A stretch of 34,150 bases of DNA from Rhodanobacter sp. (GCA_004298015.1 SCSE01000006.1:1-34150), one strand, 5' to 3'. Positions 16,520 through 24,465 are shown, counted from the first letter of the stretch. A program made the numbers and translations. The notes: generated by a model not told the origin, from the sequence alone.

Positions 16520-16554
16520 ATTGCCGGTTTTTGTATGAATCCCTGCCGACCCTC
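16520..16554 (-). repeat. Right 35-bp inverted repeat
   Basis: Exact reverse complement of 14451-14485. It truncates the recombinase fragment that follows, showing that the junction formed after that gene had been present. Confidence 0.9.
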
Positions 16555-16934
16555 AATGGCCAGGCCAGGTTGAGATCGATCCCGGCGAAACGGGATGCGC
16601 GCCGAAAGATGGCAGCCACCTCGGGCGCGGACATCTTGCGCAATTCGGTCTCCTTGGCTCGTTCGCGTCGCTCTGTCCATGCTTGACGTTCATCATAGTC
16701 GACCGGTTCAGTGATCGGGAGGAACAAGTCGTCGGACACCGCGTGAAAGATAAACCCATCGCTGGCCGATTCGGATTGCCATGCCAACAGCGCCTGCATG
16801 GTCTCCTGGCGGAGCTATCGTGCGGTGCCTTTACCGTCCTGATCTGTCTTCGTCTTGCCAAATCGGTACAACCCGCTGCCGTCAGGCTCTTTGTTCAGTC
16901 GCCCCATTCAAGGCTGACCAATTCCGATGCACTG
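16555..16934 (-). pseudogene. Decayed tyrosine recombinase fragment
   Basis: Minus-strand pieces match the central part of the intact recombinase at 17370-18710. 'ASELVSLEWGD' (about 16900-16930) corresponds to its box I region 'ASELVSMRWDRI'. 'YRFGKTKTD' is readable in another frame at about 16850-16870. 'TMQALLAWQSES' and 'KMSAPEVAAIFRRASRFAGIDL' (about 16560-16800) match 'TMAALDAWK' and 'TTQEVGVIFRRGAKLAGVKA'. The HxxR and Tyr boxes are cut off by the repeat at 16554, and internal frameshifts and stops are present. It is a relic of a second, related recombinase. Confidence 0.8.
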
Positions 16935-16948
16935 GAGGGTCGGCAGGG
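16935..16948 (+). repeat. Third, partial copy of the cassette-end repeat
   Basis: GAGGGTCGGCAGGG is identical to the first 14 bases of the 35-bp repeats; the similarity then stops. Together with the copy at 16554 it brackets the recombinase relic. Confidence 0.75.
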
Positions 16949-16964
16949 GCAGAAATTGCCAAAA

Positions 16965-16996
16965 AGAAAGCCCCGGTTTCGAATCCGGGGCTTTCT
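16965..16996. terminator. Strong bidirectional hairpin terminator
   Basis: A perfect 12-bp stem, AGAAAGCCCCGG (16965-16976) with CCGGGGCTTTCT (16985-16996), has an 8-base loop. A-rich sequence on the left gives a T-rich tail on the minus strand (TTTTTGGC), so it fits termination of the small membrane protein gene and recombinase operon. The loop TTTCGAAT resembles a tRNA T-arm, but no tRNA surrounds it. Confidence 0.8.
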
Positions 16997-17016
16997 GTGG
17001 GAGATGTGGCGGTTGC

Positions 17017-17226
17017 TCATGCGTTGTCAGGAGCATTCTTGCCAACGCGGGAAGCCGCACGGTACATCACGACACCCAGAAGCGCGTAGCAGGCCGCAAA
17101 GATCCACTCGCCCACCGGCGGATGGCCGAAGCGGTGATCCCAGCTCAGGCACCCAAGGGTGACAAAAGCCACGGGGAATGCTCCAAAGAACCAGAGCGGG
17201 AAAAGATTCTTGCAGAGCTTTTGCAT
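17017..17226 (-). CDS. Small two-helix membrane protein of unknown function
   Basis: A 69-residue protein, MQKLCKNLFPLWFFGAFPVA onward. It has hydrophobic segments at about residues 8-29 and 40-58 and a basic C-terminus, so both ends are probably cytoplasmic. GGAGG seven bases before the ATG at 17226 supports this start over one 17 codons upstream. It follows the recombinase gene by 143 bp on the same strand and precedes the strong terminator. I do not recognise a family; a holin-like or accessory membrane protein of the mobile element is possible. Confidence 0.65.
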   Translation of the reverse strand: MQKLCKNLFPLWFFGAFPVAFVTLGCLSWDHRFGHPPVGEWIFAACYALLGVVMYRAASRVGKNAPDNA

Positions 17227-17369
17227 GGCATTGCCTCCATTGGTCGGTACGGATTCATCGTATCGCATGTTCTGCACGGAGCGACGCTGGCCAGGATTTC
17301 GTCGTCGCTCAAGTTCTCAATTAGCTTGATGTCCGCGGTTGTCAGGATCGACCGGGGAACTCCGCGATC

Positions 17370-18710
17370 TCAACCTTTATCGTCGGCATTGAGCAACGTC
17401 TCGACCTTTCGAAACCTGTTTTGTCCGGCGCGCTTGGCCAGTGGCTTGGCGGCGTAGCGCATGGCCATGCGGCCGTCCTTCCAGCGGCCTGCCTGGATCG
17501 CTTCTTCCAGGGTGCCACCGGCCTCAATCAGGTCTTGGGTGGCACCCACTCGCGTCGAATGACCGCTGAACTGCGGCGCTTTGACGCCGGCGAGCTTCGC
17601 GCCCCGACGAAAGATCACACCGACTTCTTGAGTGGTGAGCGGCGGCCACTGAATGCGCTCACGCTCGGCCACATCGGTGACGTCCTCCGGTACCGGGGAG
17701 GGTTCGTGGTCGCGCTCGTACTCGAGCACTTTGTGGAATGGGAACGGATTGGGCCCGGCGGTCAGTTTCCATGCGTCCAACGCGGCCATGGTTTCCGGGC
17801 GCAAGTAGCGAGTGATTCCCAGCCCCACCTGGTCGGTCTTGGTTTTTCCGAAACGGTACGCGCCGCTGCCAGACGCATCGCGAGTGATGCGATCCCAGCG
17901 CATACTGACCAACTCGGAGGCACGCGTCAGCAGATCGTAGGCCGCGTTCACCATCGCCACGTCGCGTAGGCGCCGGCGACGTTGCGCCTCTTCAGCCGCG
18001 ATCCGGTCTTCGCCAGAGACGCGCCGGGTGGCAACCACGTGGTCCGGGTCGGACAGGGCCACCGCCATGCGGTGTATCACCCGTAAGCTGAAGCCCTCCG
18101 CCTGTTTCTGTTCTCCCGACAGTTTTTCTCGCAGAAGATCGCGCCAGTAGTCAGTCGCGATTTCGCTGGCCATCGGGTCAGGGCAGCCAAATCGCCGATT
18201 AATCCGGCAAATCGACCAAACATGATGTTCCACCGTCGCCTTCTGGCGTCCGGCTGCGACCAACTGATTCAAGAACAGCTTCAGATCATCAAAGGAGGTT
18301 GGCAGCACCGGGCAGTCGTTGTGGAGGCAGTAACCGAGCCAATTGAGCCAGTCCGACGCCATGCCGGCGCGACTATTGGGCGCCAGGCCCTTTACCTCGG
18401 GGTGCTTCTGTCGATCGCGCAAGTAACTGAGTGCCTTGGCCTGTTGCTCTGGCGTCAGCTCAATCCGCAGCGCTTGTTGGAAGGGGCCGAGGATGACGGT
18501 GGCCAGTGGACCTGCCGGCGTGCCGGCAGCGGCGACCAACGTGGTCAAGCCGGACGCCGGTGTCTCCGTCGTCGCTGGTTTGAGTTCGGCCCGCAGCTGT
18601 GATGCGAGGATGTCGCGCGCGTCCTGAAAGGGGAGAGGCGCGTGACGAGGTATCGCGTCGGGCTTCGGCTTCTTTGGGCGCCCGCGAGGACGGCCGGTCG
18701 GCTTTGTCAT
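17370..18710 (-). CDS. Tyrosine-type site-specific recombinase/integrase
   Basis: A 446-residue recombinase. A basic, Pro-rich start (GRPRGRPKKPKP) and a SAM-like core-binding domain (about 85-215) precede the catalytic domain. Catalytic residues are Arg263 ('LTRASELVSMRW'), Lys289 or Lys291 ('GKTKTD'), His384 and Arg387 ('SGHSTRVGATQDL'), Trp410 in the usual His/Trp place, and nucleophile Tyr419 ('MAMRYAAKPL'). It cuts and rejoins DNA at attachment sites. Its ATG lies one base after the stop of the 583-residue protein, so it is the last member of a coupled operon, which is unusual for an integrase. A decayed relative lies 0.4 kb downstream. No attachment site was identified. Confidence 0.92.
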   Translation of the reverse strand: MTKPTGRPRGRPKKPKPDAIPRHAPLPFQDARDILASQLRAELKPATTETPASGLTTLVAAAGTPAGPLATVILGPFQQALRIELTPEQQAKALSYLRDRQKHPEVKGLAPNSRAGMASDWLNWLGYCLHNDCPVLPTSFDDLKLFLNQLVAAGRQKATVEHHVWSICRINRRFGCPDPMASEIATDYWRDLLREKLSGEQKQAEGFSLRVIHRMAVALSDPDHVVATRRVSGEDRIAAEEAQRRRRLRDVAMVNAAYDLLTRASELVSMRWDRITRDASGSGAYRFGKTKTDQVGLGITRYLRPETMAALDAWKLTAGPNPFPFHKVLEYERDHEPSPVPEDVTDVAERERIQWPPLTTQEVGVIFRRGAKLAGVKAPQFSGHSTRVGATQDLIEAGGTLEEAIQAGRWKDGRMAMRYAAKPLAKRAGQNRFRKVETLLNADDKG

Positions 18711-18711
18711 C

Positions 18712-20463
18712 TCAACTCACCAAATACAGGTGCCCGAGAGGCTCACCTTCCGCGGTCGCTCCGACAACCATTGGCATCACCCAGATCAATTTCCGAAGTG
18801 CGCGGCCTTCCCCGTACGGCTGGCGGCGCCAGTGGCCTCGACGCCAATGTGCACGGACGTGATGATCGCCCCCGTTGGGGTGGGGCTGACTCATCAGTTC
18901 CCGTCCACACAGGTGCACCGGTAGATACCCCAGTTCAGCGAGACGGCCGCGCGCGGATTTCGCGGTCTTAAAGTCCGTGGATGATGTCGCCTTGATCAGA
19001 TGCTCTGGCGCGCCGGCGGGATACTCCGGCGCCGAATCGTCTGGGTAGGCCGTGAGGTAGCACAGCCCGTTGATGACCAACTTCAAGGCGGCGACATACG
19101 TTGCGTGCCGGCGGGTAAGCCGTTCAATCTCTTGTCCGGCCGTGCGTGACGAGACGTCTTCGACATGAAGTGGTACCTGTGTCGGGTCGATATCGCCGCT
19201 GGCCACGGCATCGTGGATCAAGGTGTCCACGTCCATGCCTTTAGCCGCTGCCCGCTGGCGAAGGTCGGCCAGTTCGCTGGCCAGCACGGTGTCCACGGCG
19301 GTGCCCACGTCCATGCCAAGTGTGTCCCGCTCGAAACCCTGGAAGTAGTAGGGTTCGCCCTTGACCGGCCACCACGCGGATTCCGAGGGGTCCGTGGGCG
19401 CGGCCGTCACAAGCATCTGAAGGACGCCTTCGACGCCGGACTGCACATAGGCGCCATCGACGAGCCAACCTGGTTCGAGTTCCAGATCGGGCTGCGGCCC
19501 CCAGTAGAGGTACATGCTGTCGTACGGGTATTTCAAAAGCGATAGCGGTACATCGTCGACGTCCGTTTGGCGGAACCGTTGGACCAGCTCGGGCGGCAAG
19601 TCGTAGATCTGGCGTCCCGCCGCGACCCACATCAAAAGATGGGCGCCCAAACTCCCGGCCTGCCCAGCAGGTGCTGACCCTAGTCGTGGCATGTCCGCCA
19701 TTCGGTCGTGAGGTAATTCCATGACCAGCGGATTCATGTCCTCGATGATCGTGCGCTGCAGGCGTTGCAGTTCCTCCTGGAGAAACTCTCCTTTGGCCAT
19801 TCTTCCGCCATCGGCTCTCGCGGCGCTGTACATCGAGCGCACACCCGGGTGAAAGGTCGCGAACCGTTCCGGGTGATACCGGTCGAGGGGTCCCGGATGG
19901 AACACTTCGGGGCGATCGCCAGGAACCACGTCGATGGTTGGGTAGAATTCGGCGAGCGAAATTGCGAGCGCCACCGGGTCAGAGTTGGCTTGACCACGCT
20001 CGCTCCATAGCATCGTTGTTTCCACAGGCCCAGGTACACCCCCGACGCGCACTTGAATAGCCGTGCACGGGAGGACCGTGGTGGTGCGACCGTACAGGCG
20101 AACCAGCTGCGGATAATTGCGTTCCAACCCGAGTCGCTGACGATGCTCCTCAGCCTCACCGGATACCTGTTCGATCCAATCGACGTCGGTTTGATCGACC
20201 CACTTATCCAGCGCCTCACCGAGGCTCTTCTCCAGACCGTCTTCCACCACAACGGCGAGTGCCCTTTCGGCGGAGCACAAGGCATTGACCGATCCAGGCT
20301 GTTGCCGAAGGCCAGTGAGCCACGCGCTGACGGACTCCTCCGGTGTGCTCAACAAGGCATCACGGAGTGCGCGAGTTTCCTGTAGGAGCGTAGCTCTCTG
20401 GCGCCCCGCAAGCGTATGAGTGATTCGACGGGTGAGGTCTTTCAAGTTTGTGGTGCTATCCAT
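18712..20463 (-). CDS. Conserved hypothetical 583-residue protein with C-terminal HWRRGHWR motif
   Basis: I see no signal peptide or membrane helix. The N-terminal third is helical. The middle contains 'GAHLLMWVAAGRQIYDLPPEL' and 'SLLKYPYDSMYLYWGPQPD'. The last 50 residues (534-583) carry a strongly basic, Trp/His-rich motif, 'VRAHWRRGHWRRQPYGEG' followed by 'LRKLIWVMPMVVG'. I have seen this C-terminal pattern in uncharacterised mobile-element proteins, some grouped with AcrVA2-like anti-CRISPRs; that link is from memory and weak. It overlaps the upstream gene by eight bases and is one base from the recombinase, so the three are made together. Nucleic-acid binding through the basic motif is a reasonable guess. 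Confidence 0.75.
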   Translation of the reverse strand: MDSTTNLKDLTRRITHTLAGRQRATLLQETRALRDALLSTPEESVSAWLTGLRQQPGSVNALCSAERALAVVVEDGLEKSLGEALDKWVDQTDVDWIEQVSGEAEEHRQRLGLERNYPQLVRLYGRTTTVLPCTAIQVRVGGVPGPVETTMLWSERGQANSDPVALAISLAEFYPTIDVVPGDRPEVFHPGPLDRYHPERFATFHPGVRSMYSAARADGGRMAKGEFLQEELQRLQRTIIEDMNPLVMELPHDRMADMPRLGSAPAGQAGSLGAHLLMWVAAGRQIYDLPPELVQRFRQTDVDDVPLSLLKYPYDSMYLYWGPQPDLELEPGWLVDGAYVQSGVEGVLQMLVTAAPTDPSESAWWPVKGEPYYFQGFERDTLGMDVGTAVDTVLASELADLRQRAAAKGMDVDTLIHDAVASGDIDPTQVPLHVEDVSSRTAGQEIERLTRRHATYVAALKLVINGLCYLTAYPDDSAPEYPAGAPEHLIKATSSTDFKTAKSARGRLAELGYLPVHLCGRELMSQPHPNGGDHHVRAHWRRGHWRRQPYGEGRALRKLIWVMPMVVGATAEGEPLGHLYLVS

Positions 20464-21421
20464 GTCGTTCTCGGCCTCTCGACGTTGATGATTTACCAGC
20501 TGGAAATCGTTGCGATTGCAAACTCTTCGTGGGCTTCGGCTTGGACTGATCGCGGTGGCCGGGCCCGCCTGTACTTGGTCGGGGGGAGGGGGGCACGGGT
20601 GGCTCCTGAGCAGTGAGCTCCCGTTTTATCCCAACTACGGCGGACAGCAACGCGCTTTGGTCTTGATGGGAATGCTCGGCGCTGGTCTTCTCCGTCGCAG
20701 CCAGGTTTCCAATGGCCTTGGTCAACTGGTCAAGCGCGGGCGTAACTTTGTCTTTTGTCGTGCACGACTGGATGCCCCACAACAGCAAGCCGCTGAGACC
20801 CACGGTCGCGGACCATTGGCCCAGCTTCGCCAGTCCGGAAAGGATGCGACGGGTCTGCACGCGCTTGGCCACCACCCGGCGGCAGACCAGGCGCAACCAT
20901 GCCACACGCCACTGATCGTCGAAGGTCGGCGCGCCGTCCAGCGAGGTGACGCGCATGTAGCGATGGAAGTGGCGCCAGTCGCCTTCCAAGGCCTTGGCGG
21001 TCAGCGCTTTCGGGCCTAGACGGATGCCGAGCACCAGTCCTTCCTCAATCGGCTTCTCGCGGTCGACGGCCGCCGGCGCCAACATGACCAGCACTGAACC
21101 GTCCATCAGGAGTTGATAGGTCAAGGAAGCGCCGCTCTCGCCCAGCATCGTCAGCGCCTTCGGTTGGTGGGGGTCCGTGTGCGACCGCGTGCCGTAGAAC
21201 ACTCGGACCATCCCCTGGTCGGGATCCTTATCGTGTTCGCCCGCGGCTGGCACGACCACGAGGGTGTAGAACGCATTGAAGAAATAGACCTCGGTGACCG
21301 GGGCCAGCTTTTCGCCCAGCGCGCGGAAGGTTTTGTCGGCGTTCTCACGCCACGCGTAAAACGCGGCGTATCGGTCTTTGCGCAGGCGCTCGGCCTCGGC
21401 GGGTGCCGCGGGCCGGCTCAT
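20456..21421 (-). CDS. Hypothetical single-membrane-helix protein
   Basis: A 321-residue protein of unknown family. It starts MSRPAAPAEAERLRKDRYAA. The ATG at 21421 overlaps the upstream stop (ATGA), which decides it over a start at 21460. The N-terminal 200 residues form a soluble domain of mixed alpha/beta character ('VTEVYFFNAFYTLVVVPA', 'GSVLVMLAPAAVDREKPIEE'). One hydrophobic helix ('WSATVGLSGLLLWGIQSC', near residue 225) follows, then a helical stretch and a Pro/Ser/Lys-rich disordered tail. The second gene of the recombinase operon, it overlaps the 583-residue gene by eight bases. The topology suggests a membrane-tethered sensor or scaffold; this is inference only. Confidence 0.75.
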   Translation of the reverse strand: MSRPAAPAEAERLRKDRYAAFYAWRENADKTFRALGEKLAPVTEVYFFNAFYTLVVVPAAGEHDKDPDQGMVRVFYGTRSHTDPHQPKALTMLGESGASLTYQLLMDGSVLVMLAPAAVDREKPIEEGLVLGIRLGPKALTAKALEGDWRHFHRYMRVTSLDGAPTFDDQWRVAWLRLVCRRVVAKRVQTRRILSGLAKLGQWSATVGLSGLLLWGIQSCTTKDKVTPALDQLTKAIGNLAATEKTSAEHSHQDQSALLSAVVGIKRELTAQEPPVPPSPRPSTGGPGHRDQSKPKPTKSLQSQRFPAGKSSTSRGRERHG

Positions 21422-21627
21422 GCGGTTCCACCCATGGGAGCCATCACTTGTAACCGCCAAACGAGCGGCGTATCGTTTTTGTAGCCCGCGTGCGCATCGG
21501 CGTCGAGCACGCCGCCCGAGGCTTCCGGCCGTCGGTCGCCTAGATCGTTGGCCGTTGATCGAAACAGTGCAACACAGGCGATGGCCGTGACGGTCACGCG
21601 AATGAGTTGGTTGCCGACACGCTTCAT
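21418..21627 (-). CDS. Small exported or membrane-anchored protein, first gene of recombinase operon
   Basis: A 69-residue protein beginning MKRVGNQLIRVTVTAIACVA, a signal-like hydrophobic stretch with an ALF/S boundary, followed by a polar 45-residue tail. GAGG eight bases before the ATG supports the start, and the stop overlaps the next gene by ATGA. I recognise no family. It is the promoter-proximal gene of a four-gene leftward operon and faces the DUF1016 gene across a 196-bp intergenic region. Confidence 0.6.
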   Translation of the reverse strand: MKRVGNQLIRVTVTAIACVALFRSTANDLGDRRPEASGGVLDADAHAGYKNDTPLVWRLQVMAPMGGTA

Positions 21628-21739
21628 CCTTCTGTCCTCGTTGGACCGGCCACCCCGGCTGGCCTGAATGCTATCCCTATTTAACGTGCTGCAACAAGTG
21701 CCATTGTTGATGGTCGTTTAATTAGTTGTGTCTGCTGTA

Positions 21740-21752
21740 TGTACAGTGTACA
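21740..21752. promoter_or_regulatory. TGTACA-G-TGTACA palindromic operator candidate
   Basis: Two TGTACA half-sites with a one-base centre form a perfect 13-bp palindrome in the 196-bp region between the divergent recombinase operon (start 21627) and DUF1016/KfrA-like operon (start 21824). The place suits a regulator controlling both promoters. The KfrA-like protein encoded next door is the obvious candidate binder. Confidence 0.5.
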
Positions 21753-21823
21753 AACTGGACATCTAAAATCCGACGGCGCAAAATGCCGGCGTCGCCGCGT
21801 GGCGTCGTCACTCAGGTAAAAGG

Positions 21824-22867
21824 ATGAATCTGCCGTTGCTACCAGACGACTATGCCGCTTGGCTGACCCAACTCAAGGGCCAGATCTCCGTCGCCCGCCG
21901 ACGAGCAGCACTAGCGGTCAACAAGCACCTGATCCGGCTCTACCACCGTATCGGCGCAGAGATCCTCGCCCGGCAGTCGCAACACGGATGGGGCGCGAAA
22001 GTCATCGAGCAGTTGGCGCGAGACCTTCACGAGGCGTTCCCGGACATCAAGGGTTTCTCGACTTCCAACCTCAAGTACATGAGGGTTTTCGCCGAAACCT
22101 GCCCTTCACTCCAATTTGGTCAACAGGCTGTTGACCAATTGCCGTGGGGCCACCTCATTACCTTGCTCACACAGCTGGATGATGACGCTACGCGCGCTTG
22201 GTACGCGGTGCAAGTGCCGTTGCAAGGCTGGTCACGGAACGTCCTACAGGCGCAGATCCGCAGCCAGCTGCACCGCCGGCAAGGCGCAGCCCTGACCAAT
22301 TTCCACCAGCGCGGCCTCCCGGAAGCGGCCGCCGCCCAGGCGATCCTCAAAGACCCCTACACCTTTGACTTCCTGGGTTTGGGCGAGGAGGCGTCCGAGC
22401 GTGACATCGAGCAGGCGCTGATCCGCCACATCCGGCACACCTTACTCGAGCTGGGCCAGGGATTTGCCTTCGTCGGCGAGCAACTGCGCCTCGAGGTCGG
22501 CGGCGACGAGTTCTTCCTTGATCTGTTGTTCTATCACATCCCGCTCAAGCGCTACGTGGTTGTCGAACTGAAGGCCGGCGACTTCGAGCCCGCTCATGTC
22601 GGCCAGCTGAAGTTCTACATCACCGCCATCGATCGTCAGCGCCGCGTACCCGATGACCAACCCACGATCGGCCTGCTGCTGTGCCGTCGGCAGAATCGCG
22701 TGGTTGCCGAGTACGCGCTTTCCGACGTCGACGCTCCCATGGGCATCGCCGAATACCAGCTGACCAAAGCGCTGCCTCAGCCCTTGGATACCGTGCTGCC
22801 GCGGATCGTTGATCTTGAAGATGCCCTCAACGCAGCTGCTCTTACCGACAACAAGGAAGAACCATGA
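21824..22867 (+). CDS. DUF1016/YhcG-family PDDEXK nuclease
   Basis: A 347-residue protein. An N-terminal helical DUF1016_N domain (about 10-165; 'RLYHRIGAEILARQSQHGWG', 'GFSTSNLKYMRVFAE') is followed by a C-terminal PDDEXK nuclease domain. The catalytic pattern is Asp233 ('FFLDLLFYH'), Glu248-x-Lys250 ('YVVVELKAGDF') and Gln261 ('QLKFYI'). Family members occur with restriction systems, phage-defence islands and mobile elements; the exact substrate is not established here. All catalytic residues are intact. Its stop overlaps the start of the KfrA-like gene (ATGA), so the two form one operon. The upstream region is shared with the divergent recombinase operon. Confidence 0.92.
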   Translation: MNLPLLPDDYAAWLTQLKGQISVARRRAALAVNKHLIRLYHRIGAEILARQSQHGWGAKVIEQLARDLHEAFPDIKGFSTSNLKYMRVFAETCPSLQFGQQAVDQLPWGHLITLLTQLDDDATRAWYAVQVPLQGWSRNVLQAQIRSQLHRRQGAALTNFHQRGLPEAAAAQAILKDPYTFDFLGLGEEASERDIEQALIRHIRHTLLELGQGFAFVGEQLRLEVGGDEFFLDLLFYHIPLKRYVVVELKAGDFEPAHVGQLKFYITAIDRQRRVPDDQPTIGLLLCRRQNRVVAEYALSDVDAPMGIAEYQLTKALPQPLDTVLPRIVDLEDALNAAALTDNKEEP

Positions 22868-24465
22868 CCACCCCCGAATTTGAAGACCCGCGTCTGCGCG
22901 ACACCAGCGGCCTCTGGCTCGAGCCTTTGCGCCTGGCGATTCCGGACCTCGACTTGCGCGAAACACACCAATGGCACGCACCGCGGCAAATCGCCCACAT
23001 TCTCACGGCGCTAGCCAAGTCGGGCGCGACCACCGCCTGCATTGGATCCAGCACGTTTTCTCTGATCGGCGTTGACACAAGCGGGCAAAACGACGGGTTG
23101 CTGGAATTGGACCTTGACGACCAACGCGTGCAGGTCCGTTTGCAGCATCTCGACTTCGTCCCCCATCCCCACAACGACACGCACAGCGTCTTCGTCCTGA
23201 CTTGCGGACCACTCGTAGATGACCCCGGCTACCGCATCGTCTTCGCCCACGAGACCGGCGTGGCCATCCCCATGGTCACCACGATGGGCCGATCGTCCGA
23301 TCCGCAAGACCTGCAGCGCGACTTCGCCTCCCGAGCGGTACAGCGCGAGGGCGCCGGCCCGGTTGATGGGCCCGCTGACGCCAGTCTCAACGACCCCATC
23401 GTGAAAGCGTACGCAGAACATCGGCAGGGTCGCTCAGGGCCTCTAGAACAAAACGATATCGACGTGATTGCCTGGGCGGCCCTGGTCAACCGCCAACAGC
23501 CCACCCTTGAGCTGATCAGGCGCGTGGCCGGCGGCGGCTCAAACACCAGCATCCACCCCAAGCTCAAACATTTCTACGCAACCCTCGTGGAACAGCACCT
23601 TCAGGAGATCGATGTCGATCCGGGATTGCTCCACGTGTGGAACCAACTGACGGATCGCGTCACCCGGGAAGGCGAGGCGCGGCTTGGCCCCCAGCTTGAT
23701 CAGCTCACCGTCCGCGAAGAAGCCCTGTCTGTGGGCACCTCGCGACTGCGCGCCGCTGAGGTCGAACTGGCCAGCGAGCGGGACGCGCTACACGCTGCCG
23801 ACCAAGCCCGGCAGGCGTTCGTCGGTCACCTTGAAAAGCAGCTGGCCTCATCCTCTGAACAGTTGGTCGCCGCGCATCACACCATCGCCGGCGATGCCGA
23901 CCAGCTGGCCCAATACCGTACCGAACTGACGCATGCCCGCCAGCAGGTGGTCGCAGGCCGCGAGGAGATTGCCCGGCGAGACGTTGATCTAACTCGCAGC
24001 CGGGAGCAGTTGAATAGCGCGTCGGCGCAGCATCAGGCCTCACTCCACCAGATTGAGTCATTGAACGCGAAAGTCATCGAGGCCGCTACACACGCCGACA
24101 AGCTCACGATGGATCTGGAGCACCTGAAAGCATCCTCGAGGACGACGATCGATAACTTGCAGGCGCGGATCGTGCAAGCCGAAGCCGTGCTCACCGCCGA
24201 ACGCGCGGCCTCGGTCGCCGAACGCCAGCGGGCCGATGCATTACAGATGGCCATCAACGGTCTCAACGAAGAACTGGGCGCACTCAGGGCCATCCAGGAA
24301 CAACGGAAAGTTGACCTCGTACGCGCCACGGAGATCGCCAAGTCCTTGCCCGCCCTGCAGGAGCAACTCACCGTGGCCCGCGTGGAACTTCGACTGATCA
24401 CAGAGGAGCGCGATCGGCTGCGCCTGCCTATCGCTCAGGAACCGGCAAACACTCAGGCGTCATGA
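22864..24465 (+). CDS. KfrA-like DNA-binding coiled-coil protein
   Basis: A 533-residue protein. Residues 1-170 form an unrecognised globular domain. Residues about 195-265 resemble the KfrA N-terminal DNA-binding domain ('IAWAALVNRQQPTLELIRRV', 'GGGSNTSIHPKLKHFYATL'). From about 265 to 520 it is a long coiled coil rich in Ala, Glu, Gln and Arg heptads. KfrA proteins are plasmid-encoded DNA-binding proteins with alpha-helical tails, linked to autoregulation and partition. The extra N-terminal domain is unlike standard KfrA, where the DNA-binding domain comes first. It is translationally coupled to the nuclease gene. A role as operon regulator or DNA-organising partner of the nuclease is inference. 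Confidence 0.82.
   Translation: MTTPEFEDPRLRDTSGLWLEPLRLAIPDLDLRETHQWHAPRQIAHILTALAKSGATTACIGSSTFSLIGVDTSGQNDGLLELDLDDQRVQVRLQHLDFVPHPHNDTHSVFVLTCGPLVDDPGYRIVFAHETGVAIPMVTTMGRSSDPQDLQRDFASRAVQREGAGPVDGPADASLNDPIVKAYAEHRQGRSGPLEQNDIDVIAWAALVNRQQPTLELIRRVAGGGSNTSIHPKLKHFYATLVEQHLQEIDVDPGLLHVWNQLTDRVTREGEARLGPQLDQLTVREEALSVGTSRLRAAEVELASERDALHAADQARQAFVGHLEKQLASSSEQLVAAHHTIAGDADQLAQYRTELTHARQQVVAGREEIARRDVDLTRSREQLNSASAQHQASLHQIESLNAKVIEAATHADKLTMDLEHLKASSRTTIDNLQARIVQAEAVLTAERAASVAERQRADALQMAINGLNEELGALRAIQEQRKVDLVRATEIAKSLPALQEQLTVARVELRLITEERDRLRLPIAQEPANTQAS

Larger units (their letters stand above)
14451..16554. mobile_element. Passenger cassette bounded by perfect 35-bp inverted repeats
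   Basis: A 2.1-kb segment whose two ends are identical 35-bp sequences in inverted orientation. It contains a PIN-like gene on the plus strand and a higBA pair on the minus strand, and no transposase. The layout recalls transposase-less passenger units moved in trans, such as Tn3-derived miniature elements or the mobile insertion cassettes described in Xanthomonas. The ends begin GAGGG, not the canonical GGGG. The flanking five bases (TAAGG left, AATGG right) do not match, so transposition is not proven. Confidence 0.55.

Noticed and set aside
16965..17000. A tRNA gene, because of the GGTTTCGAATCC stretch
   Set aside because: The loop is one base too long for a T-arm, and no acceptor, D- or anticodon stem surrounds it. 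It is a perfect 12-bp terminator hairpin.
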